Shown here: in pieces, positions 16,371 through 24,994 of the stretch
How the letters are laid out: every line of letters starts with the position of its first letter
How positions within the stretch are numbered: the first letter of the stretch is position 1
Assembly: GCF_036289405.1 (NCBI RefSeq)
Contig: NZ_JAYFFI010000013.1
Coordinates: 1 to 54,398 of the forward strand
DNA length: 54,398 nt
Source of the DNA: Pseudoramibacter faecis
Lineage (GTDB): Bacteria > Bacillota > Clostridia > Eubacteriales > Eubacteriaceae
Direction: 5' to 3'
The notes under the pieces: model-generated
The model's database searches: none
What the model was told of the DNA's origin: nothing
The model's input: the letters and a program-made list of their open reading frames with translations, nothing else
Program-made: the position numbers and the translations under genes

Positions 16371-16373
16371 GTC

Positions 16374-17990
16374 TTACTCACGATTAAATCGCCGAATCAA
16401 CGCTACATTATTCGGCGTATGCTCAAGCAATGTCGTCATTTTTTCTGCAAAGGTCACCACTGAATCCTTGGCGTAGGCTTTGCGCAGTTGCACGGCAATT
16501 TGTTCTTCCTGCCGGCTTAACAATAAATCGTCCCGGCGGGTACCGCTGCGGCGAATATCAATGGCTGGAAAAATATGCCGCTCTGCCAGATCGCGACTGA
16601 GCGTCAATTCCATATTTCCCGTCCCTTTAAACTCTTCATAAATAACATCATCCATTCGGCTGCCGGTGTCAATCAACGCTGTTGCCAGAATTGTCAGACT
16701 CCCGCCATTTTCAATATTACGCGCCGCCCCGAAAAATTTCTTTGGGAAATACAAACTCTCCGGATCCAGCCCTCCGGTCAGCGTTCGCCCCGAGGGCTCA
16801 ATCACCAAATTGTTGCTGCGGGCCAACCGTGTCAGGCTATCCACAAGAATCACCACATTCTTCCCCTGCTCCACCAGGCGCTGTCCACGAGCCAGCACCA
16901 TCTCCGCCGCCTGCAGATGCTTCATTGCCGGCTCGTCAAAGGTGGAATACACAATATCGGCATCGACTGAACGTTGCATGTCGGTCACTTCTTCTGGCCG
17001 TTCATCCACCAAAAGCACAATGAGCTCCATCTCCGGCGCATTGATTCGAATACCATTGGCAATCATTTTAAGCAATGTCGTTTTTCCGGCTTTCGGCGGT
17101 GCCACGATCAGCCCCCGCTGTCCTCGACCGATAGGCGCAAAAAGATCGATCACTCGAGCCGCCAGGGTTTCCTCCGGCGTTTCAAGGTTAATCCGCTCGT
17201 TAGGAAAAATCGGTGTCAAACGCACAAAATGGGGCCGGTGTGTCACCATTTCCGGCAAATCACCGTTCACCTTCTCGACGTAAAGCAATGCGTCGTAACG
17301 ATCATTTTCGCCAGACTTGCGCACATGGCCTTCAATTTTGTCCCCGGTGCGCAACCAATAGCGACGGATCACATTCGCCGCCACATAAATATCCTGTTCT
17401 CCCGGCAAAAAATCCTCAGTGCGCAAAAAACCGTAGCCATCGGCCGTAATGTCCAAAATGCCCGACTGGCTTTTCTGATATCGCGCCTCATCCGCCACCG
17501 CATTGGAGGCCATTAACTCTTCCATTTTTTTGATGAGGTCGGCAGTTCGTTTGCCGTTGACGCGATCCAGAAAGAGCATGGCCGCATATTTTTCTCCAGG
17601 CTTAGGCGCGCGCACACGGCCTCCGAGCACATCGCCGGTTTCAATGCGGAATTTCTGAATTTGTGAAGCCGACACATAAATACCAAGCTCATCTTGCCGG
17701 TCGATAATGCCGTAACCCTCCGGCAAAACGCGCACTGCCCCTTCACAAACGACAGCTTCTTCAATATTATCATTTAATTTATAACGTCCCAGCCGCCGCG
17801 ATTCTTTTTCCCGAGATGTTCTTTTTATCTCAGTCGGCTCGGATTCTTTTTGATTTGCCGAATCCGCTGCCTGTTGCAGCGCTTTAATTTGCTCGATCAA
17901 TCCCTTTTTAAGGACCCGACCTTTTAACGGAATATTCAGCGATGCGGCAAGTTGTTTTAATTCAGAAACCGTCATTTGATTTAAATTCAA
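16374..17990 (-). CDS. rho: Transcription termination factor Rho with two tandem RNA-binding domains
   Basis: Hexameric RNA-dependent ATPase that ends transcription at unstructured C-rich RNA. The N terminus is a Rho_N helix domain (MTVSELKQLAASLNIPLKG), then a charged linker. Two cold-shock-like RNA-binding domains follow: about residues 83-146 (VLPEGYGIIDRQDELGIYVSAS) and 175-243 (ITADGYGFLRTEDFLPGEQD). Normal Rho has one. The ATPase core is complete: GLIVAPPKAGKTTLLK (Walker A), ELIVLLVDERPEEVTDMQR, and GGSLTILATALIDTGSRMDDV. TTG 17990 is preferred as start because GGAGG lies six bases before it; ATG 17975 would leave about 20 bases. At 538 residues it exceeds the usual 420 by roughly the second domain plus linker. 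Confidence 0.93.
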   Translation of the reverse strand: MNLNQMTVSELKQLAASLNIPLKGRVLKKGLIEQIKALQQAADSANQKESEPTEIKRTSREKESRRLGRYKLNDNIEEAVVCEGAVRVLPEGYGIIDRQDELGIYVSASQIQKFRIETGDVLGGRVRAPKPGEKYAAMLFLDRVNGKRTADLIKKMEELMASNAVADEARYQKSQSGILDITADGYGFLRTEDFLPGEQDIYVAANVIRRYWLRTGDKIEGHVRKSGENDRYDALLYVEKVNGDLPEMVTHRPHFVRLTPIFPNERINLETPEETLAARVIDLFAPIGRGQRGLIVAPPKAGKTTLLKMIANGIRINAPEMELIVLLVDERPEEVTDMQRSVDADIVYSTFDEPAMKHLQAAEMVLARGQRLVEQGKNVVILVDSLTRLARSNNLVIEPSGRTLTGGLDPESLYFPKKFFGAARNIENGGSLTILATALIDTGSRMDDVIYEEFKGTGNMELTLSRDLAERHIFPAIDIRRSGTRRDDLLLSRQEEQIAVQLRKAYAKDSVVTFAEKMTTLLEHTPNNVALIRRFNRE

Positions 17991-18124
17991 GAAAAACCTC
18001 CGAAATGTTCGAAACGATTGGTGATCTTCACCGAAAAAATTGAAAGAAAAAATCACAGAAAATTGATAAATATGTTTTGAAGTGTATCAAAAAAATGACA
18101 AACTGTCAAAATGTACCCGCACAT

Positions 18125-18153
18125 AAAAAAGAGACTCCGTTAAGAGTCTCTTT
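18125..18153 (-). terminator. Terminator of nifJ
   Basis: Minus strand AAAGAGACTC, loop TTAACG, GAGTCTCTTT, then TTT. A 10-bp perfect stem 28 bp after the nifJ stop. Confidence 0.88.
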
Positions 18154-18180
18154 GAATGTATTTGATTGTTCAATCTGCGT

Positions 18181-21100
18181 TTAAGCGTTACGTTTGACGT
18201 AACCTTCATAACGGGAGATCGCTTCTTCCTGGGTCTGTTTGTACAGATCTTCCGCGATTTCCGGGAAACCACGGCGCAACGAATTATAACGCACTTCCGA
18301 CATGATGAAGTCTTGAAATTTATCGAAGTCAGGCTTCTTGGAATCTAAGTGGAAGGGGTGTTCATCTTCCGGATTGAAGTGGTACAGGTGCCAATAGCCA
18401 CAATCAACAGCTGCTTTCTGATGACTTGGAGTCTTGCCCATGCCGCCTTTGATTCCATGGTTAATGCAGGGCGCATAACCGATAATTAGGGACGGTCCCT
18501 TGTAAGCTTCGGCTTCCTTCAAAACCTTCATGAACTGGTTCTTATCAGCTCCGATGGCCACCTGAGCGACATAAACATAGCCGTAAGTCGCAGCAATCAT
18601 GCCAAGGTCTTTTTTCTTAACCCGTTCGCCGGAAGCAGCAAACTGCGCAATCGCTGCTGTCGGTGTGGATTTAGATGCCTGACCACCGGTATTAGAATAA
18701 ACCTCGGTATCAAGCACGAAAACATTGATATCTTCTTTCGAAGCCAGAACGTGATCCAAACCGCCGAAGCCAATATCATAGGCCCAACCGTCACCGCCGA
18801 TAATCCAAACAGATTTTTTGACCAGATGATCCTGATTGCCCATGACAAATTTATATTTGTCAGCCAACTCTGCCGGTGCCTTAAAGTTTTCAAGTGCTGC
18901 TTTCAGTGCAGGTGTGGCCGCCTTGGAAGCATCCCCATCGTCTTTCCCGGCGATCCAAGCGTCAATGGCTTCTGCCAAATCGGCCGGTGCAACCGCTTTA
19001 ATCTGTGTCAGATAACTGGCGATGGTGTTGCGAATAGCTTTTGTCCCCTGGAGCATCCCATAACCATACTCGGCATTGTCTTCAAACAAAGAGTTGGCAA
19101 ATGTCGGGCCCTGCCCCTCCGCATTGGTGCAATATGGCGAGGCTGGAGCAGAAGCACCCCAAATCGAGGAACAGCCGGTTGCATTGGCAATCATCATGCG
19201 ATCGCCGTAAAGTTGGGTAATGGTCTTGATGTACGGTGTTTCACCGCAGCCTGCGCAAGCGCCGGAGAATTCAAGCAACGGCTGTTGGAACTGACTGCCT
19301 TTAACAGAGTATTTATCCATCTTGTCGTCTTTGACCGGAACCGTCACCGCGTAATCCCAATTTTCAACTTGATGCATTTCTTCGTGGATCGGAACAAGGG
19401 AAAGAGCCTTTTCTTTTGCAATACAGGCATCAACACAATTGCCGCACCCCGTACAATCCATCACATCGACCTGGATACGATATTCCAAACCGGCCAATGG
19501 CTTGCCCATGGCTTTTTTCGTTTCAAAGCCAGCCGGCGCCGCTGCTTTTTCTTCTTCAGTTAAAAGCACCGGACGAATAGCCGCATGTGGACAGACAAAT
19601 GAACACTGGTTACACTGGATACATTTGCTGATATCCCATCTCGGAACATTGACAGCAATGCCGCGTTTTTCATATGCCGCGGTCCCAGCATCCCAAGTCC
19701 CATCTTCTCTGCCTTCAAAGGCGGAAACCGGAATTGTCGTCCCAACAAATTTACCAATCGGACGAACCACTTCTTTGATAAATTTCGGATCCGTATCAAC
19801 AATCTCTGCATTATCTTCTGCAGTGGCCCAATCCGCCGGCACATCAAATTGTTTCAGAATCGTCGGATCAACCCCAGCGTCAACTGCTTTATAGTTCATT
19901 TCAACAATGGCTTTGCCCTTGTTGCCATAAGTCTTTTTGATGGAAGCCTTGGAGAACTTCACAGCATCTTCAATCGGCAAGATCTTTGCCAGTTTGAAGA
20001 AGGCCGCCTGCAGGATCATGTTGGTTCTGCGGCCGAGACCAATATCTTCTGCCGCTTTGGTCGCATTGATCGTATAGAATTGAATATTATTCTGAGCGAT
20101 ATAGCGTTTCATGGACGCCGGTAGCTCTTCATTGATCTGTTCCGGTGTCCAAACGGTATTCAGCAGGAAAGCACCACCTTTTTTCAAACCATCCAACAGA
20201 TCATACTGATGGACATAGGATTCTGTCGAGCAGGAGATGAAATCTGCCTGGTTGATCAAATAAGGCGATTTGATCGGTTTCTTGCCGAAACGCAGATGCG
20301 AACAGGTAATCCCGCCGGATTTTTTCGAGTCATAATCGAAGTAACCCTGAGCATAAAGATCGGTGTTGTCCCCGATAATCTTAATCGCCGATTTGTTGGC
20401 GCCAACGGTCCCGTCAGAACCCAATCCCCAGAATTTGCAGGAAGTGGTGCCTTCCGGAATCGTGTTGATTTCTTCCTTGGTTTCCAAACTTCTGTGCGTC
20501 AAATCGTCAATAATGGCCAAAGTGAACTGATCCATCGGTTCCGCTTCGTTCATGTTGTCATAAACGGCTTTAACATCACTGGAAGTCGTATCCTTGGAAC
20601 CCAGACCATAAATGCAACCCAGAATCTTCGGCTGTTCCTTTTCTGCGTAGAAGGATGTCACCACGTCTTCGTATAGCGGATTCCCCAAAGCACCCGGTTC
20701 TTTAGTGCGGTCCATCACCGTAATGGTTTTAACGGTCTTTGGAATCATCTTAAGCAGATAATCTTTAGCGAACGGTCTGTAGAGATGAACCTTCACCACG
20801 CCGACTTTTTCACCTTTCGCCATTAAATAGTCAATGGTTTCTTCGATTGTATCGGTAATGGAACCCATCGCAATAGTGATGCGGTCTGCATCCGGTGCCC
20901 CGTAGTAGTTAAATAAATGATATTCGCGACCGGTATATTCAGAAATCTTCTGAAGATAATCTTCAACAATTTCCGGAACGGCATCGTAAAAACTGTTTGA
21001 CGCTTCACGCGACTGGAAGAAGATATCGCCGTTTTGGGCAGTACCGCGTGTGACCGGATGTTCCGGATTTAAAGCACGGTCGCGGAAGGCCTGAATCGCA

Positions 21101-21693
21101 TCCCAATCAACGTTATCTTTAAAGAAATCATAATCCATGACTTCGACTTTCTGAATTTCGTGCGAAGTTCTGAAGCCATCGAAGAAGTGGAGGAACGGAA
21201 TTCTGGACTTGATAGCTGCCAAGTGAGCAACCCCACCAATATCCATGACTTCCTGAACGGACCCGGAGGCCAGCAGAGCAAACCCGGTTTGACGGCAAGC
21301 CATCACATCGCCCTGATCCCCAAAGATACACAGTGACTGTGCTGCTAAAGTACGCGCTGAAACATGAAAAACGCCCGGAAGCAATTCGCCAGCAATTTTG
21401 TACATGTTCGGAATCATTAACAGCAACCCCTGCGAAGCCGTAAAAGTTGTTGTCAATGCACCAGCCTGAAGTGAACCGTGAACCGTCCCGGCAGCGCCAC
21501 CTTCGGATTCCAGTTCGGACACTTTAACTGTTTCATCAAAAATGTTCTTTCTTCCCGCAGCTGACCAAGCATCAACATGCTCTGCCATTGGCGATGAAGG
21601 TGTAATTGGGAAAATACCCGCGACTTCGGTAAAGGCATATGCGACGTGTGCAGCAGCCTGATTACCATCCATCGTCATCATTTGTTTGGACAT
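18181..21693 (-). CDS. nifJ: Pyruvate:ferredoxin (flavodoxin) oxidoreductase, single-chain
   Basis: Oxidises pyruvate to acetyl-CoA and CO2 with reduction of ferredoxin; the central oxygen-sensitive enzyme of anaerobic pyruvate breakdown. All fused domains are present: pyrimidine-binding N-terminal domain (DGNQAAAHVAYAFTEVAGIFPITPSSP), CoA-binding middle part, a two-cluster ferredoxin domain (CIQCNQCSFVCP and CTGCGNCVDACIAKEKAL), and the C-terminal thiamine-diphosphate domain with GACAGCGETPY and NTGGQASKSTPTAAIAQF. Length about 1170 is normal. ATG 21693 follows GGAGG. It is a single-gene transcript with its own terminator and an extended -10 promoter. With pta it feeds acetyl phosphate formation. 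Confidence 0.97.
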   Translation of the reverse strand: MSKQMMTMDGNQAAAHVAYAFTEVAGIFPITPSSPMAEHVDAWSAAGRKNIFDETVKVSELESEGGAAGTVHGSLQAGALTTTFTASQGLLLMIPNMYKIAGELLPGVFHVSARTLAAQSLCIFGDQGDVMACRQTGFALLASGSVQEVMDIGGVAHLAAIKSRIPFLHFFDGFRTSHEIQKVEVMDYDFFKDNVDWDAIQAFRDRALNPEHPVTRGTAQNGDIFFQSREASNSFYDAVPEIVEDYLQKISEYTGREYHLFNYYGAPDADRITIAMGSITDTIEETIDYLMAKGEKVGVVKVHLYRPFAKDYLLKMIPKTVKTITVMDRTKEPGALGNPLYEDVVTSFYAEKEQPKILGCIYGLGSKDTTSSDVKAVYDNMNEAEPMDQFTLAIIDDLTHRSLETKEEINTIPEGTTSCKFWGLGSDGTVGANKSAIKIIGDNTDLYAQGYFDYDSKKSGGITCSHLRFGKKPIKSPYLINQADFISCSTESYVHQYDLLDGLKKGGAFLLNTVWTPEQINEELPASMKRYIAQNNIQFYTINATKAAEDIGLGRRTNMILQAAFFKLAKILPIEDAVKFSKASIKKTYGNKGKAIVEMNYKAVDAGVDPTILKQFDVPADWATAEDNAEIVDTDPKFIKEVVRPIGKFVGTTIPVSAFEGREDGTWDAGTAAYEKRGIAVNVPRWDISKCIQCNQCSFVCPHAAIRPVLLTEEEKAAAPAGFETKKAMGKPLAGLEYRIQVDVMDCTGCGNCVDACIAKEKALSLVPIHEEMHQVENWDYAVTVPVKDDKMDKYSVKGSQFQQPLLEFSGACAGCGETPYIKTITQLYGDRMMIANATGCSSIWGASAPASPYCTNAEGQGPTFANSLFEDNAEYGYGMLQGTKAIRNTIASYLTQIKAVAPADLAEAIDAWIAGKDDGDASKAATPALKAALENFKAPAELADKYKFVMGNQDHLVKKSVWIIGGDGWAYDIGFGGLDHVLASKEDINVFVLDTEVYSNTGGQASKSTPTAAIAQFAASGERVKKKDLGMIAATYGYVYVAQVAIGADKNQFMKVLKEAEAYKGPSLIIGYAPCINHGIKGGMGKTPSHQKAAVDCGYWHLYHFNPEDEHPFHLDSKKPDFDKFQDFIMSEVRYNSLRRGFPEIAEDLYKQTQEEAISRYEGYVKRNA

Positions 21694-21760
21694 ATAATCC
21701 TCCTTCATGAATTATAAAATAAACAATCAAACACTCTTTAAAAAGTATTTATTGCAAAAT

Positions 21761-21769
21761 ATTATACCA
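21761..21769 (-). promoter_or_regulatory. Extended -10 promoter of nifJ in a roughly 300-bp AT-rich gap
   Basis: Minus strand TGGTATAAT (TG-N-TATAAT), about 70 bp before the start codon. No convincing -35 box is seen 17 bp further up. The rest of the gap (21694-21953) is AT-rich with several TTGTAC-like strings. I see no gene, clear operator or Rex-type palindrome in it. Confidence 0.55.
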
Positions 21770-21953
21770 TATTGGGCAATTTTGTACAGTTGTAAATTTG
21801 GATATATTTTTGATTATGTTAACTTTTGGCAACTCTTTATAATTGTACAAAAAATTATCTTTTTGATGAAAACGTATTGATGGCAGTGTGATTTAAGCCA
21901 TTTTCCACATAATAATTGAAGCAATCTGCATATGCTCGCTCTCACAATGGCAA

Positions 21954-21974
21954 TAAAAAAATCGCCGAAGCGAT
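21954..21974 (-). terminator. Terminator of the tRNA cluster
   Basis: Minus strand ATCGC-TTCG-GCGAT followed by TTTTTTT; a UUCG tetraloop hairpin 18 bp after tRNA-Lys. Confidence 0.85.
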
Positions 21975-21991
21975 CTGTTTTTTCGAAAAGA

Positions 21992-22067
21992 TGGTGATCC
22001 ATCGGGGATTTGAACCCCGGACACCCTGATTAAAAGTCAGGTGCTCTGCCAACTGAGCTAATGGATC
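21992..22067 (-). tRNA. tRNA-Lys (anticodon TTT)
   Basis: Full cloverleaf on the minus strand: acceptor GATCCAT pairs with ATGGATC, D arm AGCTCAGTTGGCAGAGC, anticodon loop CTTTTAA, T arm with GGTTCAAATCC. The CCA end is encoded. Last gene of the five-tRNA cluster. Confidence 0.97.
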
Positions 22068-22077
22068 GTTTGATTGA

Positions 22078-22153
22078 TGGCAGGGGTAGCAGGAGTCGAA
22101 CCTGCGAATTCCAGAGTCAAAGTCTGGTGCCTTAACCACTTGGCCATACCCCT
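22078..22153 (-). tRNA. tRNA-Gln (anticodon TTG)
   Basis: Minus strand acceptor AGGGGTA pairs with TACCCCT, anticodon loop CTTTGAC, T arm GGTTCGACTCC, encoded CCA. Confidence 0.97.
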
Positions 22154-22159
22154 AAGAAA

Positions 22160-22236
22160 TGGGGTGGATGAAGGGACTCGAACCCCCGACAACCAGAACC
22201 ACAATCTGGCGCTCTACCAACTGAACTACATCCACC
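22160..22236 (-). tRNA. tRNA-His (anticodon GTG)
   Basis: Minus strand acceptor GTGGATG/CATCCAC with the extra 5' G (G-1) opposite C73, which marks tRNA-His. Anticodon loop TTGTGGT, encoded CCA. Confidence 0.97.
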
Positions 22237-22253
22237 ACAATTTGAGAGAGAAA

Positions 22254-22330
22254 TGGCGCGCCAACAGGGATTCGAACCCCGGGCACACGGCTTAGAAGGC
22301 CGTTGCTCTATCCAACTGAGCTATTGGCGC
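22254..22330 (-). tRNA. tRNA-Arg (anticodon TCT)
   Basis: Minus strand acceptor GCGCCAA/TTGGCGC, anticodon loop CTTCTAA, T arm GGTTCGAATCC, encoded CCA. Confidence 0.97.
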
Positions 22331-22339
22331 ATAAAATAA

Positions 22340-22413
22340 TGGAGCGGGTGAAGGGAATCGGACCCTCGCGACTGGCTTGGAAGGCCAGGGCTCTACCACT
22401 GAGCTACACCCGC
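22340..22413 (-). tRNA. tRNA-Gly (anticodon TCC)
   Basis: Minus strand acceptor GCGGGTG/CACCCGC, anticodon loop CTTCCAA, T arm GGTCCGATTCC, encoded CCA. First gene of the cluster. Confidence 0.97.
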
Positions 22414-22463
22414 AAATGCCTTTAGCCAGCTGGCACTCACATTCTCTCGCAAGAACAGAACTC

Positions 22464-22492
22464 ATTATACTGATAAAGAACCTCTTTGTCAA
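22464..22492 (-). promoter_or_regulatory. Consensus sigma-A promoter of the tRNA cluster
   Basis: Minus strand TTGACA (22492-22487), 17-bp spacer, TATAAT (22469-22464): a perfect consensus, as expected for a stable-RNA operon. It lies about 50 bp upstream of tRNA-Gly. Confidence 0.92.
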
Positions 22493-22508
22493 CATATTTT
22501 TCATGAAA

Positions 22509-23093
22509 TCATTTCAAATTTGTCAGCCTTTTAATCACCTGATATACATGGCCAATCGGCAATCCCACCACATTAAAATAATCCCCTTCAATTCCGGAAA
22601 CAAAGGCCGAAAAGGGGCCTTGAATATCGTATGCGCCCGCTTTATTCATCGGATGATTTTCTGCCACATAGCGTTCAATTTCCACATCTGTCATTGGATA
22701 AACATGTACTTTCGTTTTCTCTAAAAAAGTCATATGCTTCGGATTTTCTCCCAAGCGCCAGATACTCACGCCCGTCCAAACGAGATGCGTCCGATTCGAA
22801 TAGGCGTGCAGCATATCAATAGCCTCTGCCTTTGTTTGGGGTTTCCCCAACGCGCGGCCATCCAAAGACACCAAAGTATCTGCCCCAATAACAATCATTT
22901 CTTGTTTCGCTTCTCCGATCAGGGCTTCAACAACAGCATGCGCTTTCTTTTCCGCCAACTCGCACACCATCTCCTCGGGCAAATCGGAAACTGTCAATTC
23001 TTCAATCTTTGAAGGCCGCACTTCAGGCTCAAGGCCGATCATTTGCAATAATTCCAACCGTCTGGGAGAAGCCGAAGCCAGAATGATTCGCAT
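22509..23093 (-). CDS. maf: Maf-family nucleoside triphosphate pyrophosphatase
   Basis: Hydrolyses dTTP/UTP or modified nucleotides to monophosphates (house-cleaning). The 194-residue protein has the Maf start IILASASPRRLELL, the conserved IGADTLVSLDGRALGKP and the C-terminal VVGLPIGHVYQVIKRL. The SASPRR loop binds phosphate. It is the last gene of the gatC-to-maf run, 41 bp after the phosphoesterase gene. Confidence 0.93.
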   Translation of the reverse strand: MRIILASASPRRLELLQMIGLEPEVRPSKIEELTVSDLPEEMVCELAEKKAHAVVEALIGEAKQEMIVIGADTLVSLDGRALGKPQTKAEAIDMLHAYSNRTHLVWTGVSIWRLGENPKHMTFLEKTKVHVYPMTDVEIERYVAENHPMNKAGAYDIQGPFSAFVSGIEGDYFNVVGLPIGHVYQVIKRLTNLK

Positions 23094-23134
23094 AAGCGTT
23101 ATCCCCTATCTATCTTTTCAAATCACCGCAGGTT

Positions 23135-23620
23135 TTATTGATTCAATGAATGGATCTCACCGGTTATTTCGTCCCGATCGATCGTCACGATGGCGTAGCT
23201 CGGCACATCGCCATAGTGCCCGCCAATAAGCGCGCCGGGATTCAAAAGTAAGATGCCTTCTTCTTCGGCGATGAAAGTATGATGGGTATGCCCGAACAAT
23301 ACAGCGTCGGCGTTCTCCTCCATGCCGCGGTATAGCAAAGGCGCGAGATCCTGCTTGACACCAAAATGATGGCCGTGGCAGGCCATAATGGTTTTCCCCG
23401 CTACTTTGATCTTGGCCAGTTCGACCCCTTCCGGATCTCCCATGTCGCAATTGCCGCGGATCCAATAAACCGGGGCCTTGCTCCATACATTGATTTTTTT
23501 AGCATCGCGCACATAATCCCCCAGATGAAAAATCGCATCAACTTCACCCATCGCTAAAACCGCATCCTGAAGATTCATGATATTGCCGTGACTATCTGAG
23601 ACGACCCCTATCCGTTTCAT
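23135..23620 (-). CDS. YfcE/MJ0936-type metallophosphoesterase
   Basis: A 161-residue calcineurin-like phosphodiesterase. Metal ligands are visible as SDSHGN at the N terminus, FHLGD, RGNCD, and GHTH near the C terminus. Such proteins hydrolyse phosphodiesters in vitro; the physiological substrate is unknown. ATG 23620 is preferred over GTG 23629 because the GGGTGG/AGAAGG site fits it better. It lies 20 bp after rdgB, the usual partner. Confidence 0.9.
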   Translation of the reverse strand: MKRIGVVSDSHGNIMNLQDAVLAMGEVDAIFHLGDYVRDAKKINVWSKAPVYWIRGNCDMGDPEGVELAKIKVAGKTIMACHGHHFGVKQDLAPLLYRGMEENADAVLFGHTHHTFIAEEEGILLLNPGALIGGHYGDVPSYAIVTIDRDEITGEIHSLNQ

Positions 23621-23640
23621 TAACGCCACCCTTCTTTACT

Positions 23641-24255
23641 TTAACGAATTCCCAGCTTTTCCGTCATTTTTTCCTTCGCCAACGCCATCGCTCGTGCACG
23701 ATGCGAAATGGCATTTTTTTCAGCTTCACGCATCTGGGCATAGGCACGACCGCTCTCCTTCGCAATAAAAAGCGGATCATAGCCAAAGCCGCCATCCCCC
23801 TGGAGCGATGTAGCAATCCGCCCTTCGACAATGCCGCGGCCGGTCCACTCCTCGTCGTCCGGAAAAATCAAAGCCACGGCACACACAAACTGTGCTCCGC
23901 GTTTTTCTGCCGGCACATCGGCCAGTGCCTTCAGCAATTTACGGTTATTGTCGGCATAGGTAACGTGCTCACCGGCATAACGCGCCGAAAAAATGCCCGG
24001 CGCACCATCCAAAGCATCCACGCACAACCCAGAATCGTCCGCCATTAAAATGGCGTTGGTATCTTTTACATACGGTCGAATAGCGCGTACTTTTATCAGG
24101 GCATTTTCTTCAAAAGTCGCACCGTCTTCAATGATTTCCACATCGATGCCAGCATCCGCCATCGTTAGAACTCCATACGCGCCATCCAGCATATCGTGAA
24201 TTTCAATGGCTTTGTGCGGATTGCCGGTGGCTAAAATAATCTTTTGTTTGCTCAT
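23641..24255 (-). CDS. rdgB: XTP/dITP diphosphatase (RdgB/HAM1)
   Basis: Removes non-canonical purine nucleotides (ITP, XTP, dITP) from the pool. The family start ATGNPHKAIEI, the catalytic MADDSGLCVDALDGAPGIFSARYAG and the C-terminal FGYDPLFI and SHRARA motifs are all visible. Length 204 is normal. It overlaps rph by the ATGA tetranucleotide, so translation is coupled. Confidence 0.95.
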   Translation of the reverse strand: MSKQKIILATGNPHKAIEIHDMLDGAYGVLTMADAGIDVEIIEDGATFEENALIKVRAIRPYVKDTNAILMADDSGLCVDALDGAPGIFSARYAGEHVTYADNNRKLLKALADVPAEKRGAQFVCAVALIFPDDEEWTGRGIVEGRIATSLQGDGGFGYDPLFIAKESGRAYAQMREAEKNAISHRARAMALAKEKMTEKLGIR

Positions 24256-24986
24256 TCGCGTATCTCCAAAGCATCCTTCTGCACCGCAATCAGATGCGCA
24301 ATGCCATCCTGTCCCAATGCCATTAACTGATCAAATTCATCCCGGGTAAACGGACGGGCCTCGCCGGTCCCCTGGATTTCAATGATGCGGCCATCGTCCG
24401 CCATGACCAAATTCATGTCAACTTCTGCGTGGGAATCTTCAAGATAGCATAAATCCAAAATCGGCATACCCTGCCAGACGCCAACGGACGTCGATGCGAC
24501 AAAACCGCGAATCGGATTCTTTTCGATCATGCCGTTATCCAAAAGTGACGCCACGCAATCCCAAAGGGCAATGAAAGCCCCGGTGATGGCGGTGGTTCTG
24601 GTGCCACCATCGGCCTGGATCACATCACAGTCGACGCGGATCGTGCGCTCGCCCAGAGCTTCCATATCGACAACCGAGCGTAGGCTTCGGCCAATCAGCC
24701 GCTGAATTTCCACCGAGCGTCCGTCCGTCTTGCCGTTTCGGTTCCGCCGCTTACGCGTTTCTGTCGCACTGGGCAGCATGCCGTATTCAGCCGTCACCCA
24801 TCCCCGACCTTCACCGCGCATAAATCCGGGTACAGTCTCTTCGCACATCGCTGTGCAGAGCACTTTGGTATCTCCAACGGCCATGAGCACGGATCCGGAT
24901 GCGTGCTTGGTGAAATGTCGCACTACTTGTGCCGGGCGGCCTTCATTATAAAATCGTCCATCCGGTCTTTTAAGCTGTTCTGTCAT
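24252..24986 (-). CDS. rph: Ribonuclease PH
   Basis: Phosphorolytic 3'-5' exoribonuclease trimming tRNA precursors; forms a hexamer of the PNPase-fold. Visible are RPDGRFYNEGRPAQVVRHFTKHASGSVL, GEGRGWVTAEYGMLPSAT, and the phosphate/metal region DCDVIQADGGTRTTAITGAF. Length 244 is normal. Lies 8 bp after gatB and overlaps rdgB. Confidence 0.96.
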   Translation of the reverse strand: MTEQLKRPDGRFYNEGRPAQVVRHFTKHASGSVLMAVGDTKVLCTAMCEETVPGFMRGEGRGWVTAEYGMLPSATETRKRRNRNGKTDGRSVEIQRLIGRSLRSVVDMEALGERTIRVDCDVIQADGGTRTTAITGAFIALWDCVASLLDNGMIEKNPIRGFVASTSVGVWQGMPILDLCYLEDSHAEVDMNLVMADDGRIIEIQGTGEARPFTRDEFDQLMALGQDGIAHLIAVQKDALEIRE

Positions 24987-24994
24987 GTCCGTCC

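Noticed and set aside
16666..17283. 205-codon and 180-codon plus-strand frames opposite rho
   Set aside because: Both are antisense to a conserved gene with clear motifs and show no independent start signal or domain.
18751..19563. 270-codon open frame on the plus strand, antisense to nifJ
   Set aside because: It lies wholly inside nifJ, lacks a ribosome binding site and has low-complexity, arginine/cysteine-rich residues typical of an antisense frame.
21770..21950. Rex-type redox operator upstream of nifJ
   Set aside because: Several TTGTAC and GTTAAC strings occur, but none forms a paired TTGTGAA-N4-TTCACAA-like site.
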